Shown: positions 1 to 8,650 of the stretch, piece after piece
Layout of the letters: every line of letters begins with the position of its first letter
Position numbering within the stretch: position 1 is the first letter of the stretch
Source: Phytobacter palmae
GTDB taxonomy: Bacteria; Pseudomonadota; Gammaproteobacteria; Enterobacterales; Enterobacteriaceae
Direction of reading: 5' to 3'
Length of the DNA: 64,000 nucleotides
Assembly (NCBI GenBank): GCA_900112785.1
Contig: FONB01000004.1
Coordinates: 124,488-188,487 of the forward strand
The notes under the pieces: model-generated
What the model was told of the DNA's origin: nothing
Databases searched by the model: none
What the model saw: only the letters and a program-made list of their open reading frames with translations
Position numbers and translations under genes: made by a program

Positions 1-37
1 CAGCAACGGCCCGCAGGGCGAGCCACGTAGTGGCGAG

Positions 38-56
38 TAATCTCTATCACCGACCA
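38..56 (+). other. 3'-end remnant of a tRNA-Pro (proK-like) gene
   Basis: The bases at 41-56, ending in the CCA at 54-56, match the 3' acceptor and T-arm end of enterobacterial tRNA-Pro (proK), which lies just upstream of dppA in E. coli. The bases before about 38 do not form the rest of a tRNA, so this is not an intact gene. It is followed directly by a terminator of the kind found behind proK. It could be a tandem copy of the tRNA 3' end behind an intact proK outside the window (compare the tyrT repeats of E. coli), or the attachment-site remnant of an integrated element. Confidence 0.6.
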
Positions 57-62
57 AATTCG

Positions 63-91
63 AAAAGCCTGCTCAGCGAGCAGGCTTTTTT
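63..91 (+). terminator. Rho-independent terminator after the tRNA-Pro end
   Basis: The 8-bp arms GCCTGCTC (67-74) and GAGCAGGC (78-85) enclose a 3-base loop and are followed by a run of six T. An A run precedes the stem, so it may work in both directions. It would end transcription of the tRNA to its left and insulate the dppA leader. Confidence 0.85.
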
Positions 92-175
92 GCATTTGCG
101 TTAAAGAGGATGAGAACCTCCGGGGGCAGGGAGGTTCGACCCGAGCTGGAGGAGTAGCCCGGCTAAAGCATTTTT

Positions 176-222
176 TACGCTGCATCCGGGCTGGCGAATG
201 CGTTTCGCTTATCCGACCTGCG
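176..222. repeat. REP-like palindromic element
   Basis: The segment reads GCATCCGGGCTGGCG followed by CGCTTATCCGACCTGCG, the two halves of an enterobacterial REP (repetitive extragenic palindrome) unit. It is non-coding. The remainder of 92-570 is AT-rich and shows no reading frame that I can support. Confidence 0.6.
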
Positions 223-254
223 AGTTTTCCATCTCACCTTATTTCACCCTGTCA

Positions 255-272
255 TGTCACGGTTTTGTGACA
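255..272. promoter_or_regulatory. Perfect inverted repeat TGTCAC-N6-GTGACA
   Basis: TGTCAC (255-260) and GTGACA (267-272) form a symmetrical 18-bp site about 500 bases before dppA. Its dimensions suit a dimeric DNA-binding protein, but it is not the CRP consensus TGTGA-N6-TCACA, and I cannot name a binder. A function is not demonstrated. Confidence 0.35.
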
Positions 273-572
273 TAATCCATTGTATTTTTTTATATATAGT
301 TCGATCTTTTTTCGCGTTGCTTATGGATAGGGTTAGCATTTTACGCTGTGCGTTTTAACGTTCACGGTATTAATCGCTCAGATATTCAGCATTCTGCAAG
401 AAATTTTTCATAATCTGCTCAAACGTTAAACACCAACCTGAGATGATTCTCAAGCTTATTATTCTGCTCATAACGGCATAGCACAAATTTACCTGCTGAA
501 AATAGCGGCTTGAACTTTTTTTTAACTTTGTTTGTTGATTCTCATCAACGATGTAAATCCCCGTTACCTGTA

Positions 573-606
573 TTGACGTTTTGACATTCTATTGACAGAT
601 TGTAGG
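573..606 (+). promoter_or_regulatory. Putative dppA promoter
   Basis: TTGACG (573-578) and a weak -10-like CAGATT (596-601) are 17 bases apart. They would start transcription near 606, about 165 bases before the dppA ATG, the leader length known for E. coli dppA. Two further TTGACA hexamers (581-586 and 592-597) lie close by, so the exact -35 is uncertain. Confidence 0.35.
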
Positions 607-737
607 GCATGAGGGGCATTTCATGGAGAATCTGCACTGCAACTCAGTCAATCTTGTGAAAGGATTTCCCGTCTCTCATAACTTCCGATAAGTCCAGGCA
701 AAAATCTAATAACGGCCTGTCGGATAACCCAGCGCAA

Positions 738-757
738 GGGTAACAACACATATCACA
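738..757 (+). promoter_or_regulatory. CA-rich GcvB-type small-RNA target in the dppA leader
   Basis: A CA-rich stretch (TAACAACACATATCACA, 741-757) lies directly before the dppA ribosome binding site GGAG (760-763). In E. coli and Salmonella the small RNA GcvB represses dppA by pairing with this kind of CA-rich sequence next to the Shine-Dalgarno. The assignment rests on that similarity. gcvB itself is not in the window. Confidence 0.6.
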
Positions 758-770
758 TTGGAGCAGAATA

Positions 771-2378
771 ATGAGTATTTCCTTGAAGAAGTCAGGGATG
801 CTGAAGCTTGGTCTTAGCCTGGTGGCTATGACTGTGGCGGCCAGCGTGCAGGCAAAAACCCTGGTTTATTGTTCAGAAGGCTCGCCTGAAGGCTTTAACC
901 CACAGCTTTTCACTTCTGGTACTACTTACGACGCCAGCTCTGTGCCGATTTATAACCGTCTGGTTGAGTTCAAAACCGGTACTACTGAGGTCATTCCGGG
1001 TCTTGCTGAGAAGTGGGATATCAGCGCCGATGGCAAAACCTACACTTTCCACCTGCGTAAAGGCGTGAAGTGGCAGGACAACAAAGATTTCAAACCGACG
1101 CGCGAATTCAACGCGGACGACGTCGTGTTCTCCTTTGATCGTCAGAAAAACGCCCAGAACCCGTACCATAAAGTTTCTGGCGGCAGCTACGAATACTTTG
1201 AAGGTATGGGCTTGCCAGACCTGATTAGCGAAGTGAAGAAAGTTGACGACAACACCGTTCAATTCGTGCTGACCCGTCCGGAATCGCCGTTCCTGGCTGA
1301 CCTGGCAATGGACTTCGCGTCCATTCTGTCCAAAGAATATGCCGATAATATGCTGAAAGCCGGTACGCCGGACAAAGTTGACCTGGACCCAATCGGTACT
1401 GGTCCGTTCCAGCTGCAACAGTATCAGAAAGATTCCCGCATTCTGTACAAAGCGTTTGAAGGTTATTGGGGTACCAAGCCGCAGATCGATCGCCTGGTCT
1501 TCTCCATCACGCCTGACGCTTCCGTACGTTATGCCAAATTGCAGAAAAACGAGTGCCAGGTTATGCCGTACCCGAACCCGGCTGACATCGCTCGTATGAA
1601 ACAAGACAAAAACATTAACCTGATGGAGCAGGCTGGCCTGAACGTCGGTTATATGTCTTTCAACACCGAGAAGAAACCGTTTGATGACGTGAAAGTGCGT
1701 CAGGCGCTGACTTACGCGGTAAATAAAGAAGCGATCATCAAAGCCGTTTATCAGGGCGCAGGCGTTGCCGCGAAGAACCTGATTCCGCCAACAATGTGGG
1801 GCTACAACGACGACGTTAAGGATTACACCTACGACGTTGAGAAAGCGAAACAGCTGTTGAAAGAATCTGGCCACGAGCAAGGCTTCACCGTTGAGCTGTG
1901 GGCGATGCCGGTACAGCGTCCCTACAACCCGAACGCTCGCCGTATGGCTGAGATGATTCAGGCTGACTGGGCGAAGATCGGTGTTCAGGCCAAGATCGTC
2001 ACCTACGAGTGGGGTGAGTACCTGAAACGCGCCAAAGCGGGTGAGCACCAGGCTGTAATGATGGGCTGGACCGGCGACAACGGGGATCCGGATAACTTCT
2101 TCGCGACCCTGTTTAGCTGCGCTGCGGCGAAAGACGGTTCTAACTACTCTCGCTGGTGCTACAAGCCGTTTGAAGATCTGATTCAGCCTGCTCGCGCAAC
2201 TGACGACCACAACAAGCGTATCGAACTGTACAAACAGGCTCAGGTAGTGATGCATGACCAGGCTCCGGCACTGATCGTCGCGCACTCCACCGTGTATGAG
2301 CCGGTGCGTAAAGAAGTTAAAGGCTACGTGGTTGATCCGCTGGGCAAACACCACTTCGAAAACGTATCAATTGAATAA
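771..2378 (+). CDS. dppA: DppA, periplasmic dipeptide-binding protein
   Basis: This is the solute-binding protein of the dipeptide ABC importer, a family SBP_bac_5 protein that also delivers haem and guides dipeptide chemotaxis in E. coli. Residues 1-28 are a Sec signal peptide ending in VQA before Lys29; the mature protein begins KTLVYCSEG, as in E. coli. The length of 535 aa equals that of E. coli DppA. The start has a GGAG Shine-Dalgarno at 760-763. It is the first gene of dppABCDF, separated from dppB by a hairpin that should leave dppA transcripts more abundant than the rest, as suits a binding protein. The long leader carries a GcvB-type site. Confidence 0.97.
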   Translation: MSISLKKSGMLKLGLSLVAMTVAASVQAKTLVYCSEGSPEGFNPQLFTSGTTYDASSVPIYNRLVEFKTGTTEVIPGLAEKWDISADGKTYTFHLRKGVKWQDNKDFKPTREFNADDVVFSFDRQKNAQNPYHKVSGGSYEYFEGMGLPDLISEVKKVDDNTVQFVLTRPESPFLADLAMDFASILSKEYADNMLKAGTPDKVDLDPIGTGPFQLQQYQKDSRILYKAFEGYWGTKPQIDRLVFSITPDASVRYAKLQKNECQVMPYPNPADIARMKQDKNINLMEQAGLNVGYMSFNTEKKPFDDVKVRQALTYAVNKEAIIKAVYQGAGVAAKNLIPPTMWGYNDDVKDYTYDVEKAKQLLKESGHEQGFTVELWAMPVQRPYNPNARRMAEMIQADWAKIGVQAKIVTYEWGEYLKRAKAGEHQAVMMGWTGDNGDPDNFFATLFSCAAAKDGSNYSRWCYKPFEDLIQPARATDDHNKRIELYKQAQVVMHDQAPALIVAHSTVYEPVRKEVKGYVVDPLGKHHFENVSIE

Positions 2379-2396
2379 CAGGCACGATGCCTGAGT

Positions 2397-2427
2397 CCCT
2401 CCTCCCGTTCCGGGAGGAGGGTTTTTG
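2397..2427 (+). terminator. Intercistronic hairpin after dppA
   Basis: Ten-base arms CCCTCCTCCC (2397-2406) and GGGAGGAGGG (2412-2421) surround a five-base loop and are followed by five T. Because dppB-F lie downstream without another obvious promoter, this is probably a partial terminator or a 3' stabiliser of dppA mRNA, common behind binding-protein genes. Confidence 0.8.
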
Positions 2428-2546
2428 TTCCTTATTCCTCCGGGAAAAGGGCTGGGTAGAGGGGATTTTCCCGTTTACCCAAATATTTGTGAGCAATACA
2501 GACGCACTACCGCCAGGTGCATGCGTCACTACAGAGAATCCGGGTT

Positions 2547-3566
2547 ATGTTGCAGTTCATCCTCCGACGTCTGGGGCTAGTTATCCCGACGTTTATCGGT
2601 ATCACCCTTCTCACCTTTGCCTTCGTTCATATGATTCCCGGTGACCCGGTGATGATCATGGCAGGTGAGCGTGGTATCTCTCCTGAGCGTCATGCCCAGC
2701 TGCTGGCAGAGCTTGGTCTCAACAAGCCGCTGTGGCAGCAATACGTCAACTATGTGTGGGGCGTATTGCATGGTGATTTAGGAATCTCTCTTAAGAGCCG
2801 TCTTCCGGTGTGGGACGAGTTCGTACCGCGTTTTAAAGCGACGCTGGAACTCGGCGTCTGCGCCATGATTTTCGCTGTGGCTGTCGGTATCCCGGTGGGC
2901 GTAATGGCTGCCGTGAAGCGTGGCTCCATTTTTGATCATACCGCCGTAAGCCTTGCGCTGACCGGTTACTCCATGCCTATCTTCTGGTGGGGCATGATGT
3001 TGATCATGCTGGTGTCGGTACACTGGAACCTGACGCCAGTATCCGGGCGCGTCAGTGATATGGTGTTCCTTGATGACAGTAACCCGCTTACCGGTTTTAT
3101 GCTGATCGACACAGCTATCTGGGGTGAAGAGGGTAACTTTATCGATGCCCTGGCGCATATGATTCTGCCTGCTATCGTACTGGGGACTATCCCTCTGGCG
3201 GTTATCGTCCGTATGACCCGCTCCTCGATGCTGGAGGTACTGGGCGAAGACTATATCCGTACCGCGCGTGCCAAAGGGTTAACCCGTATGCGCGTTATCA
3301 TCGTCCACGCGCTGCGTAATGCGATGCTGCCGGTGGTGACCGTTATCGGTCTGCAGGTCGGAACATTGCTGGCGGGGGCTATCCTGACGGAAACCATCTT
3401 CTCCTGGCCGGGCCTTGGCCGCTGGTTAATTGACGCGCTGCAACGCCGTGATTATCCGGTTGTGCAGGGTGGGGTATTGCTGGTCGCGACGATGATCATT
3501 CTCGTCAACCTGTTGGTCGACCTGCTCTACGGCGTGGTGAACCCGCGTATTCGTCACAAGAAGTAA
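2547..3566 (+). CDS. dppB: DppB, dipeptide ABC transporter permease
   Basis: This is one of the two inner-membrane permease subunits of the dipeptide/haem importer. The ATG at 2547 gives 339 aa, the E. coli length, starting MLQFILRRLG. An upstream in-frame start at 2517 would add ten residues not found in the family. The protein has about six hydrophobic segments and the permease (EAA-type) cytoplasmic loop YIRTARAKGLTRMRV, which contacts the ATPases. It is followed nine bases later by dppC. Confidence 0.96.
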   Translation: MLQFILRRLGLVIPTFIGITLLTFAFVHMIPGDPVMIMAGERGISPERHAQLLAELGLNKPLWQQYVNYVWGVLHGDLGISLKSRLPVWDEFVPRFKATLELGVCAMIFAVAVGIPVGVMAAVKRGSIFDHTAVSLALTGYSMPIFWWGMMLIMLVSVHWNLTPVSGRVSDMVFLDDSNPLTGFMLIDTAIWGEEGNFIDALAHMILPAIVLGTIPLAVIVRMTRSSMLEVLGEDYIRTARAKGLTRMRVIIVHALRNAMLPVVTVIGLQVGTLLAGAILTETIFSWPGLGRWLIDALQRRDYPVVQGGVLLVATMIILVNLLVDLLYGVVNPRIRHKK

Positions 3567-3575
3567 GGGGCCATC

Positions 3576-4478
3576 ATGTCACAAGTTACTGAAAATAAAG
3601 TTATCTCTGCACCGGTGCCGATGACCCCGCTGCAGGAGTTCTGGCACTATTTCAAGCGTAATAAAGGCGCGGTTGTTGGTCTGGTTTACGTGATACTGAT
3701 GCTGCTTATCGCCGTTTTTGCGAACGTGCTGGCGCCGCATAACCCGGCGGATCAGTTCCGCGATGCGCTGCTGGCGCCGCCGGTATGGCAGGATGGCGGC
3801 ACGTGGTCGCATATTCTGGGTACCGATGACGTAGGTCGCGATACCCTGTCGCGTCTGATGTTTGGTGCGCGCCTGTCACTGCTGGTCGGCTGTCTGGTGG
3901 TGGTGCTGTCCCTGATCATGGGGATTATCCTCGGTCTGGTGGCTGGCTACTTTGGCGGTGTCGTGGATAACATCATCATGCGTATTGTCGACATCATGCT
4001 GGCGCTGCCGAGCCTGCTGCTGGCGCTGGTGCTGGTGGCGATATTCGGCCCCTCGATAGTCAACGCATCGTTAGCGCTCACCTTCGTAGCCTTACCGCAC
4101 TATGTACGTCTTACCCGTGCTGCGGTGCTGGTGGAAGTTAACCGCGATTACGTTACGGCTTCCCGCGTGGCGGGTGCTGGCGCGATGCGTCAGATGTTCG
4201 TCAATATTTTCCCTAACTGCCTTGCGCCGCTGATTGTTCAGGCGTCGCTCGGTTTCTCGAACGCCATTCTCGACATGGCCGCCCTCGGCTTCCTTGGCAT
4301 GGGCGCGCAGCCGCCAACACCGGAGTGGGGCACTATGCTCTCTGACGTGTTGCAGTTCGCGCAAAGCGCCTGGTGGGTCGTGACCTTCCCCGGTCTGGCG
4401 ATCCTGCTGACGGTGCTGGCATTTAACCTGATGGGTGACGGCCTGCGTGATGCGCTCGACCCCAAACTGAAGCAGTAA
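3576..4478 (+). CDS. dppC: DppC, dipeptide ABC transporter permease
   Basis: This is the second permease subunit, 300 aa as in E. coli. It has an N-terminal cytoplasmic stretch and first membrane helix (about residues 30-52, [20 protein letters not shown]), typical of the OppC_N domain. The permease domain follows with the EAA-like loop [16 protein letters not shown]. The gap to dppD is ten bases, so the two are cotranscribed. Confidence 0.96.
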   Translation: MSQVTENKVISAPVPMTPLQEFWHYFKRNKGAVVGLVYVILMLLIAVFANVLAPHNPADQFRDALLAPPVWQDGGTWSHILGTDDVGRDTLSRLMFGARLSLLVGCLVVVLSLIMGIILGLVAGYFGGVVDNIIMRIVDIMLALPSLLLALVLVAIFGPSIVNASLALTFVALPHYVRLTRAAVLVEVNRDYVTASRVAGAGAMRQMFVNIFPNCLAPLIVQASLGFSNAILDMAALGFLGMGAQPPTPEWGTMLSDVLQFAQSAWWVVTFPGLAILLTVLAFNLMGDGLRDALDPKLKQ

Positions 4479-4488
4479 GAGGTTCGAG

Positions 4489-5472
4489 ATGGCGTTATTA
4501 AATGTTAATAAATTATCGGTGCATTTCGGCGACGAAGGCAGCGAGTTTCGCGCAGTAGATCGCGTAAGCTACAGTGTGAATCAGGGTGAAGTGGTTGGCA
4601 TCGTGGGCGAGTCTGGCTCTGGTAAATCGGTCAGCTCGCTGGCGATCATGGGGTTGATTGACTTCCCGGGCCGCGTGATGGCGGAACATCTGGAGTTTAA
4701 CGGCCAGGACCTGAAACGCATTTCGGAAAAAGAGCGCCGCAGTCTGGTGGGTTCCGAAGTGGCGATGATATTCCAGGACCCGATGACCAGCCTGAACCCC
4801 TGCTATACCGTTGGTTTCCAGATTATGGAAGCGATCAAAGTGCATCAGGGCGGCAACAAACATACCCGCCGCCAGCGCGCGATTGACCTGCTCAACCAGG
4901 TCGGTATTCCTGACCCGGCATCAAGGCTGGACGTTTATCCTCATCAGCTCTCCGGTGGGATGAGTCAGCGTGTCATGATTGCTATGGCCATCGCGTGTCA
5001 GCCGAAGCTGCTGATTGCCGATGAACCAACTACCGCGCTGGATGTGACCATTCAGGCACAAATCATCGAACTGCTGCTTGAACTGCAGCAGAAAGAGAAT
5101 ATGGCGCTGATTTTGATCACCCACGATCTGGCGCTGGTGGCCGAAGCAGCACATAAAATCATCGTCATGTATGCAGGACAGGTAGTGGAAACCGGCGCAG
5201 CGAAAGATATCTTCCGCGCGCCGCGTCATCCATATACCCAGGCACTGTTGCGCGCGCTGCCGGAGTTTGCGCAGGATAAAGCCCGTCTGGCGTCGCTACC
5301 GGGCGTCGTTCCCGGTAAGTATGACCGCCCGAATGGCTGTCTGCTGAACCCGCGTTGCCCCTATGCAACGGACCGATGCCGTGCCGAAGAGCCTGCGCTG
5401 AATACCGTCGATGACGGACGCCAGTCGAAATGTCACTACCCACTCGATGATGCCGGGAGGCCCACACTATGA
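4489..5472 (+). CDS. dppD: DppD, dipeptide transporter ATPase
   Basis: This is an ABC ATPase that powers dipeptide import. Walker A is GESGSGKS at residues 40-47, the signature is LSGGMSQR, and Walker B is [12 protein letters not shown]. The C-terminal oligopeptide-transporter domain ends in a cysteine-rich stretch ([14 protein letters not shown], then a further Cys near the end), which in this subfamily can hold an iron-sulphur cluster. The length of 327 aa equals E. coli DppD. Its TGA overlaps the ATG of dppF (ATGA at 5469-5472), which implies translational coupling of the two ATPases that pair as a heterodimer. Confidence 0.96.
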   Translation: MALLNVNKLSVHFGDEGSEFRAVDRVSYSVNQGEVVGIVGESGSGKSVSSLAIMGLIDFPGRVMAEHLEFNGQDLKRISEKERRSLVGSEVAMIFQDPMTSLNPCYTVGFQIMEAIKVHQGGNKHTRRQRAIDLLNQVGIPDPASRLDVYPHQLSGGMSQRVMIAMAIACQPKLLIADEPTTALDVTIQAQIIELLLELQQKENMALILITHDLALVAEAAHKIIVMYAGQVVETGAAKDIFRAPRHPYTQALLRALPEFAQDKARLASLPGVVPGKYDRPNGCLLNPRCPYATDRCRAEEPALNTVDDGRQSKCHYPLDDAGRPTL

Positions 5473-6479
5473 GTACGCACGAGGCCGCCACGCAACCGCT
5501 GTTGCAGGCTATCGACCTGAAAAAACATTACCCGGTGAAGAAAGGGCTGTTTGCTCCGGAACGCCTGGTAAAAGCGCTGGACGGGGTATCGTTCACCCTG
5601 GAACGAGGCAAAACGCTGGCGGTGGTGGGCGAATCCGGGTGTGGTAAATCCACGCTGGGCCGTCTGCTGACGATGATTGAAACCCCGACCGGTGGTGAGC
5701 TGTACTACCAGGGGCAGGATCTGCTGAAACACGATCCGCATGCGCAGAAACTGCGCCGGCAGAAAATCCAGATCGTGTTCCAGAACCCGTACGGTTCGCT
5801 GAACCCACGCAAGAAAGTGGGACAGATTCTGGAAGAACCACTGCTGATTAACTCCTCGCTGAGCAAGGAAGAGCGTCGTGAGAAAGCGCTGGCGATGATG
5901 GCGAAAGTTGGCCTGAAAACCGAGCATTACGACCGCTATCCGCACATGTTCTCCGGCGGTCAGCGCCAGCGTATCGCTATTGCCCGTGGCCTGATGCTGG
6001 ACCCGGACGTGGTGATCGCCGATGAACCGGTCTCCGCGCTGGACGTTTCTGTCCGTGCGCAGGTACTGAATCTGATGATGGATTTACAGCAGGATTTGGG
6101 GCTGTCCTACGTCTTTATCTCTCACGACCTGTCAGTAGTGGAACATATTGCCGATGAAGTGATGGTGATGTACCTGGGGCGCTGCGTGGAGAAAGGCACC
6201 AAGGACCAGATTTTCTCTAATCCGCGCCATCCGTACACCCAGGCGCTACTGTCTGCGACGCCGCGCCTGAACCCGGACGATCGCCGCGAGCGCATTAAGC
6301 TCACCGGCGAACTGCCCAGCCCGCTGAGTCCGCCACCGGGTTGTGCGTTCAACGCACGCTGCCGTCGCCGCTTCGGTCCCTGTACCCAGCTGCAGCCGCA
6401 GTTGAAAGACTACGGTGGTCAGCTGGTTGCCTGCTTCGCGGTCGATCAGGATGAAAACGGCGAGAAGCCACAGGCGTAA
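5469..6479 (+). CDS. dppF: DppF, dipeptide transporter ATPase
   Basis: This is the second ABC ATPase of the importer, 336 aa against about 334 in E. coli. It has Walker A GESGCGKS, signature FSGGQRQR, Walker [13 protein letters not shown], and the C-terminal oligo_HPY domain with conserved cysteines. It is the last gene of the dpp operon and is followed by a strong terminator. In E. coli yhjV comes next; here the following gene is an unrelated minus-strand permease. Confidence 0.96.
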   Translation: MSTHEAATQPLLQAIDLKKHYPVKKGLFAPERLVKALDGVSFTLERGKTLAVVGESGCGKSTLGRLLTMIETPTGGELYYQGQDLLKHDPHAQKLRRQKIQIVFQNPYGSLNPRKKVGQILEEPLLINSSLSKEERREKALAMMAKVGLKTEHYDRYPHMFSGGQRQRIAIARGLMLDPDVVIADEPVSALDVSVRAQVLNLMMDLQQDLGLSYVFISHDLSVVEHIADEVMVMYLGRCVEKGTKDQIFSNPRHPYTQALLSATPRLNPDDRRERIKLTGELPSPLSPPPGCAFNARCRRRFGPCTQLQPQLKDYGGQLVACFAVDQDENGEKPQA

Positions 6480-6485
6480 CGCGCT

Positions 6486-6518
6486 AAAAAAACCGGAGCT
6501 ATGCGCTCCGGTTTTTTT
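6486..6518 (+). terminator. Terminator of the dpp operon
   Basis: The arms ACCGGAGC (6492-6499) and GCTCCGGT (6505-6512) have a five-base loop, an A run before and a T run after. The flanking A and T runs mean it could also stop minus-strand transcription arriving from the convergent permease gene. Confidence 0.9.
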
Positions 6519-6521
6519 ATA

Positions 6522-6592
6522 CCTTCCCGGATGTGCTGACGCTTATCCGGCTACGATTTTCAGAGCCCCGATAAACGCAGCGCATCGGGGGA
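6522..6592. repeat. REP-like element between convergent genes
   Basis: The motif CCCGGATG ... GCTTATCCGGCTACG, followed by a GCCCCGATAAACGC ... GCATCGGGG palindrome, is REP/BIME-like and lies between dppF and the convergent permease gene. No coding potential is seen. Confidence 0.55.
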
Positions 6593-6607
6593 TTGCCTGC
6601 TCCGGAT

Positions 6608-8206
6608 TCAGTTCATCGGCTCACTGTCGTTATCAATCGGCGACCAGTCGAGCTTGCCCTGCTCACGCACCTGACGCCAGGCGAGGAAAGTTAGCATCAC
6701 CGTCACCACCGCATAGGCGAAGGTCACCGTCGGCGAGGCGTTAACCGCCATCTGGTGTCCGTGAATAAACCCAAAGAAAGAGAGCACCGTGGCGGCAGCA
6801 GCATAAACAGCCGCCCAGTTAAAACGACGATCAATGATAAACGCGGCAATCGCCCCCATCATCAATCCCGCCAGTACGGCTCCTCCACCGGTGGTTGCCA
6901 TGCCGTTATAAAGCACGCCGTTGTTGGCCATATTAGCCATCACCTCAGCAGGCAGATTCACCGTATTGGCGCCTGCCGCATTCAGTGCGCCGTCGACCTG
7001 CGTTTTCGCCCATTCCGCGATATTGGGTACCAGCGCCAGAATAATGGCTGGCGCATGGCGTTTCGGCGACACCTGGAATGCCTGCGCGCCAATCACCAGC
7101 CCGATAAACAGCAGAATCGGCACAATCGCAACCAGCGGAATAATCGACAGCAGCAGCGCAGTAAGCCCAAGGAAACAGACAATTGCCATCGCAATACCTG
7201 TCGCCAGCGAATAACCTATGCGTCCGCCCATCGCTTTCCAGCCGGGGTGACCGATATAGACCGCAGGCGGGAACGGCGAGCCGAGCAGTGCCCCGACAAT
7301 CGCGCCCACACCATCTGCCGCCAGCACCGCACGCAAGTTATAGCTGTCGCCGCCCACTGCCGCCGACTCCACATTATTCAGAATCTCGGTGAAGTTGAAG
7401 ATACCCAGGGGGATCGCCGTCACCAGCAGCGGCCAGACCATTTCCGACGGCACACTGAACACATCGCCAGTAATGGAAGGCAGGTGTAATGCAAAATTGC
7501 CCGCGGCTTCTTTTACTGCAGCCGGGTTCATAATATTACTCAGGCCCAGCAGCGTTGCACCCCAGCCCAGTACGCAGCCAACGATAACCACTGCCAGCCC
7601 GCCCGGCAAACCGAATGGCAGGCGGACATTACCGACCCAGTTGAGCAGGATAATGGCGAAGCAGATAACGCCTATCCATGCGGTATCAAACATCTGATAA
7701 GCCGGGCGCATTGCGATAAAGGCGATCGCGATCCCGGCCAGCGTCCCCAGCATGGCGGCACGCGGGGTGTATTTCCGGATAGTTGGGCCAACGACGACGC
7801 CGAGCAGAACGATAACCCCGACGATCATCGCCCAGATAAGGCCCAGCTTCCACGCCAGCATCCAGTCTTTATGAATCAGTAATGTAGGCAGCATCACCAC
7901 AAAGACCACGATAAACATATGCGGTACGCTGGGGCCGTAAGGCAGGGCGGTGACATCATTGCGGCCTTCGCGCTGGGCTAATTTCCAGGCGAGCCAGGCG
8001 TAGAAAAGATTTCCGAGGGGAAGTGCAATGCCCAGAGCGGGCAGGATACGACCATAAACCGTTGTTGCCGGGATTTGCGCGACGTACAGTGCCAGACCTG
8101 AGAGCACCAGCACATTCAATAACACATTCGTGAACAGACCAAAAAAAGCATTTAAATCGCCCGCGACCCAGAGCTGTGGCCGATGAGCGAGATTTCCTTG
8201 CGCCAT
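6608..8206 (-). CDS. NCS2-type (xanthine/uracil family) permease
   Basis: This 532-aa polytopic membrane protein has about twelve hydrophobic segments. Features of the nucleobase-transporter fold include an N-terminal block around FFGLFTNVLLNVLVLSGL, NDVTALPYGPSVP, and a later FNFTEILNNVESAAVGGDSY segment like the substrate-site region of NCS2/AzgA proteins. The start ATG at 8206 has an AGGAG site. It is the last gene of a six-gene minus-strand unit, 19 bases after the allophanate-hydrolase-like gene, so it probably imports the cluster's substrate, a nucleobase-like ring or a ureide. The actual substrate cannot be read from the sequence. Confidence 0.75.
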   Translation of the reverse strand: MAQGNLAHRPQLWVAGDLNAFFGLFTNVLLNVLVLSGLALYVAQIPATTVYGRILPALGIALPLGNLFYAWLAWKLAQREGRNDVTALPYGPSVPHMFIVVFVVMLPTLLIHKDWMLAWKLGLIWAMIVGVIVLLGVVVGPTIRKYTPRAAMLGTLAGIAIAFIAMRPAYQMFDTAWIGVICFAIILLNWVGNVRLPFGLPGGLAVVIVGCVLGWGATLLGLSNIMNPAAVKEAAGNFALHLPSITGDVFSVPSEMVWPLLVTAIPLGIFNFTEILNNVESAAVGGDSYNLRAVLAADGVGAIVGALLGSPFPPAVYIGHPGWKAMGGRIGYSLATGIAMAIVCFLGLTALLLSIIPLVAIVPILLFIGLVIGAQAFQVSPKRHAPAIILALVPNIAEWAKTQVDGALNAAGANTVNLPAEVMANMANNGVLYNGMATTGGGAVLAGLMMGAIAAFIIDRRFNWAAVYAAAATVLSFFGFIHGHQMAVNASPTVTFAYAVVTVMLTFLAWRQVREQGKLDWSPIDNDSEPMN

Positions 8207-8225
8207 GATCCTACTCCTGACGTTA

Positions 8226-8621
8226 TCAAGCTGTCATATAGTGGCCGGTATAAGCTCTCCAGCCTCCCAAAGAGGTAATTTCTTTTTGTCCTTCCACCAG
8301 CCAGGGTTCGGCCAGCACACCCAGTACTTCACTACCGTCACTTAACTCCACTTTGCCAACGCATAACCCGGCCGGTTCTTTTTGCAGAATGTCCCCCAGT
8401 CCGGCAGGGGGCACGGCCCAAATTTCCAGCGCAATCCGCCCGCCCTCTCCGGGTGTGCGAATCATGCCTGGGTGGTTATCATTAATGCTCCAGCAACGGT
8501 AGCAGGCGGCGGTAGTGTCTTCACGAACAAACTCAGCCTGTGCGGCAATCATATTAGGATTGAGCGCAAGGCCACGCATTAATGTGCCATTAACGGCGAG
8601 TAAAATCTTATTATTTATCAT
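8226..8621 (-). CDS. Stand-alone allophanate-hydrolase C-terminal domain protein
   Basis: The protein has 131 aa. It matches the C-terminal domain of allophanate hydrolase (AtzF/Dur1 type): an opening LLAVNGTLMRGLALN, a central substrate-contacting GMIRTPGEGGRIALEIWAVP, and a final ITSLGGWRAYTGHY. That domain has a gamma-glutamylcyclotransferase-like fold, and in fungal and bacterial allophanate hydrolases it acts on the product of the amidase domain. No amidase-signature domain is attached here or elsewhere in the window. It lies between arcC (29 bases upstream) and the permease, in one operon. The precise reaction is unknown; a ureide or carboxycarbamate compound is a likely ligand. Confidence 0.75.
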   Translation of the reverse strand: MINNKILLAVNGTLMRGLALNPNMIAAQAEFVREDTTAACYRCWSINDNHPGMIRTPGEGGRIALEIWAVPPAGLGDILQKEPAGLCVGKVELSDGSEVLGVLAEPWLVEGQKEITSLGGWRAYTGHYMTA

Positions 8622-8650
8622 GAATTTTTGCTCTGGAAAGCTTATCAGTA

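Noticed and set aside
1-60. Intact tRNA-Pro gene at the left edge
   Set aside because: Only the 3' terminal bases match; the sequence before them cannot form the D-arm or anticodon arm.
873-2354. 493-codon open frame on the minus strand opposite dppA
   Set aside because: It is a shadow of the strong codon bias of dppA, with no family resemblance and no ribosome binding site.
6755-7489. 244-codon plus-strand frame opposite the NCS2 permease
   Set aside because: Its basic, Arg/Gln/His-rich translation is typical of antisense to a hydrophobic membrane protein. No start signal was seen.
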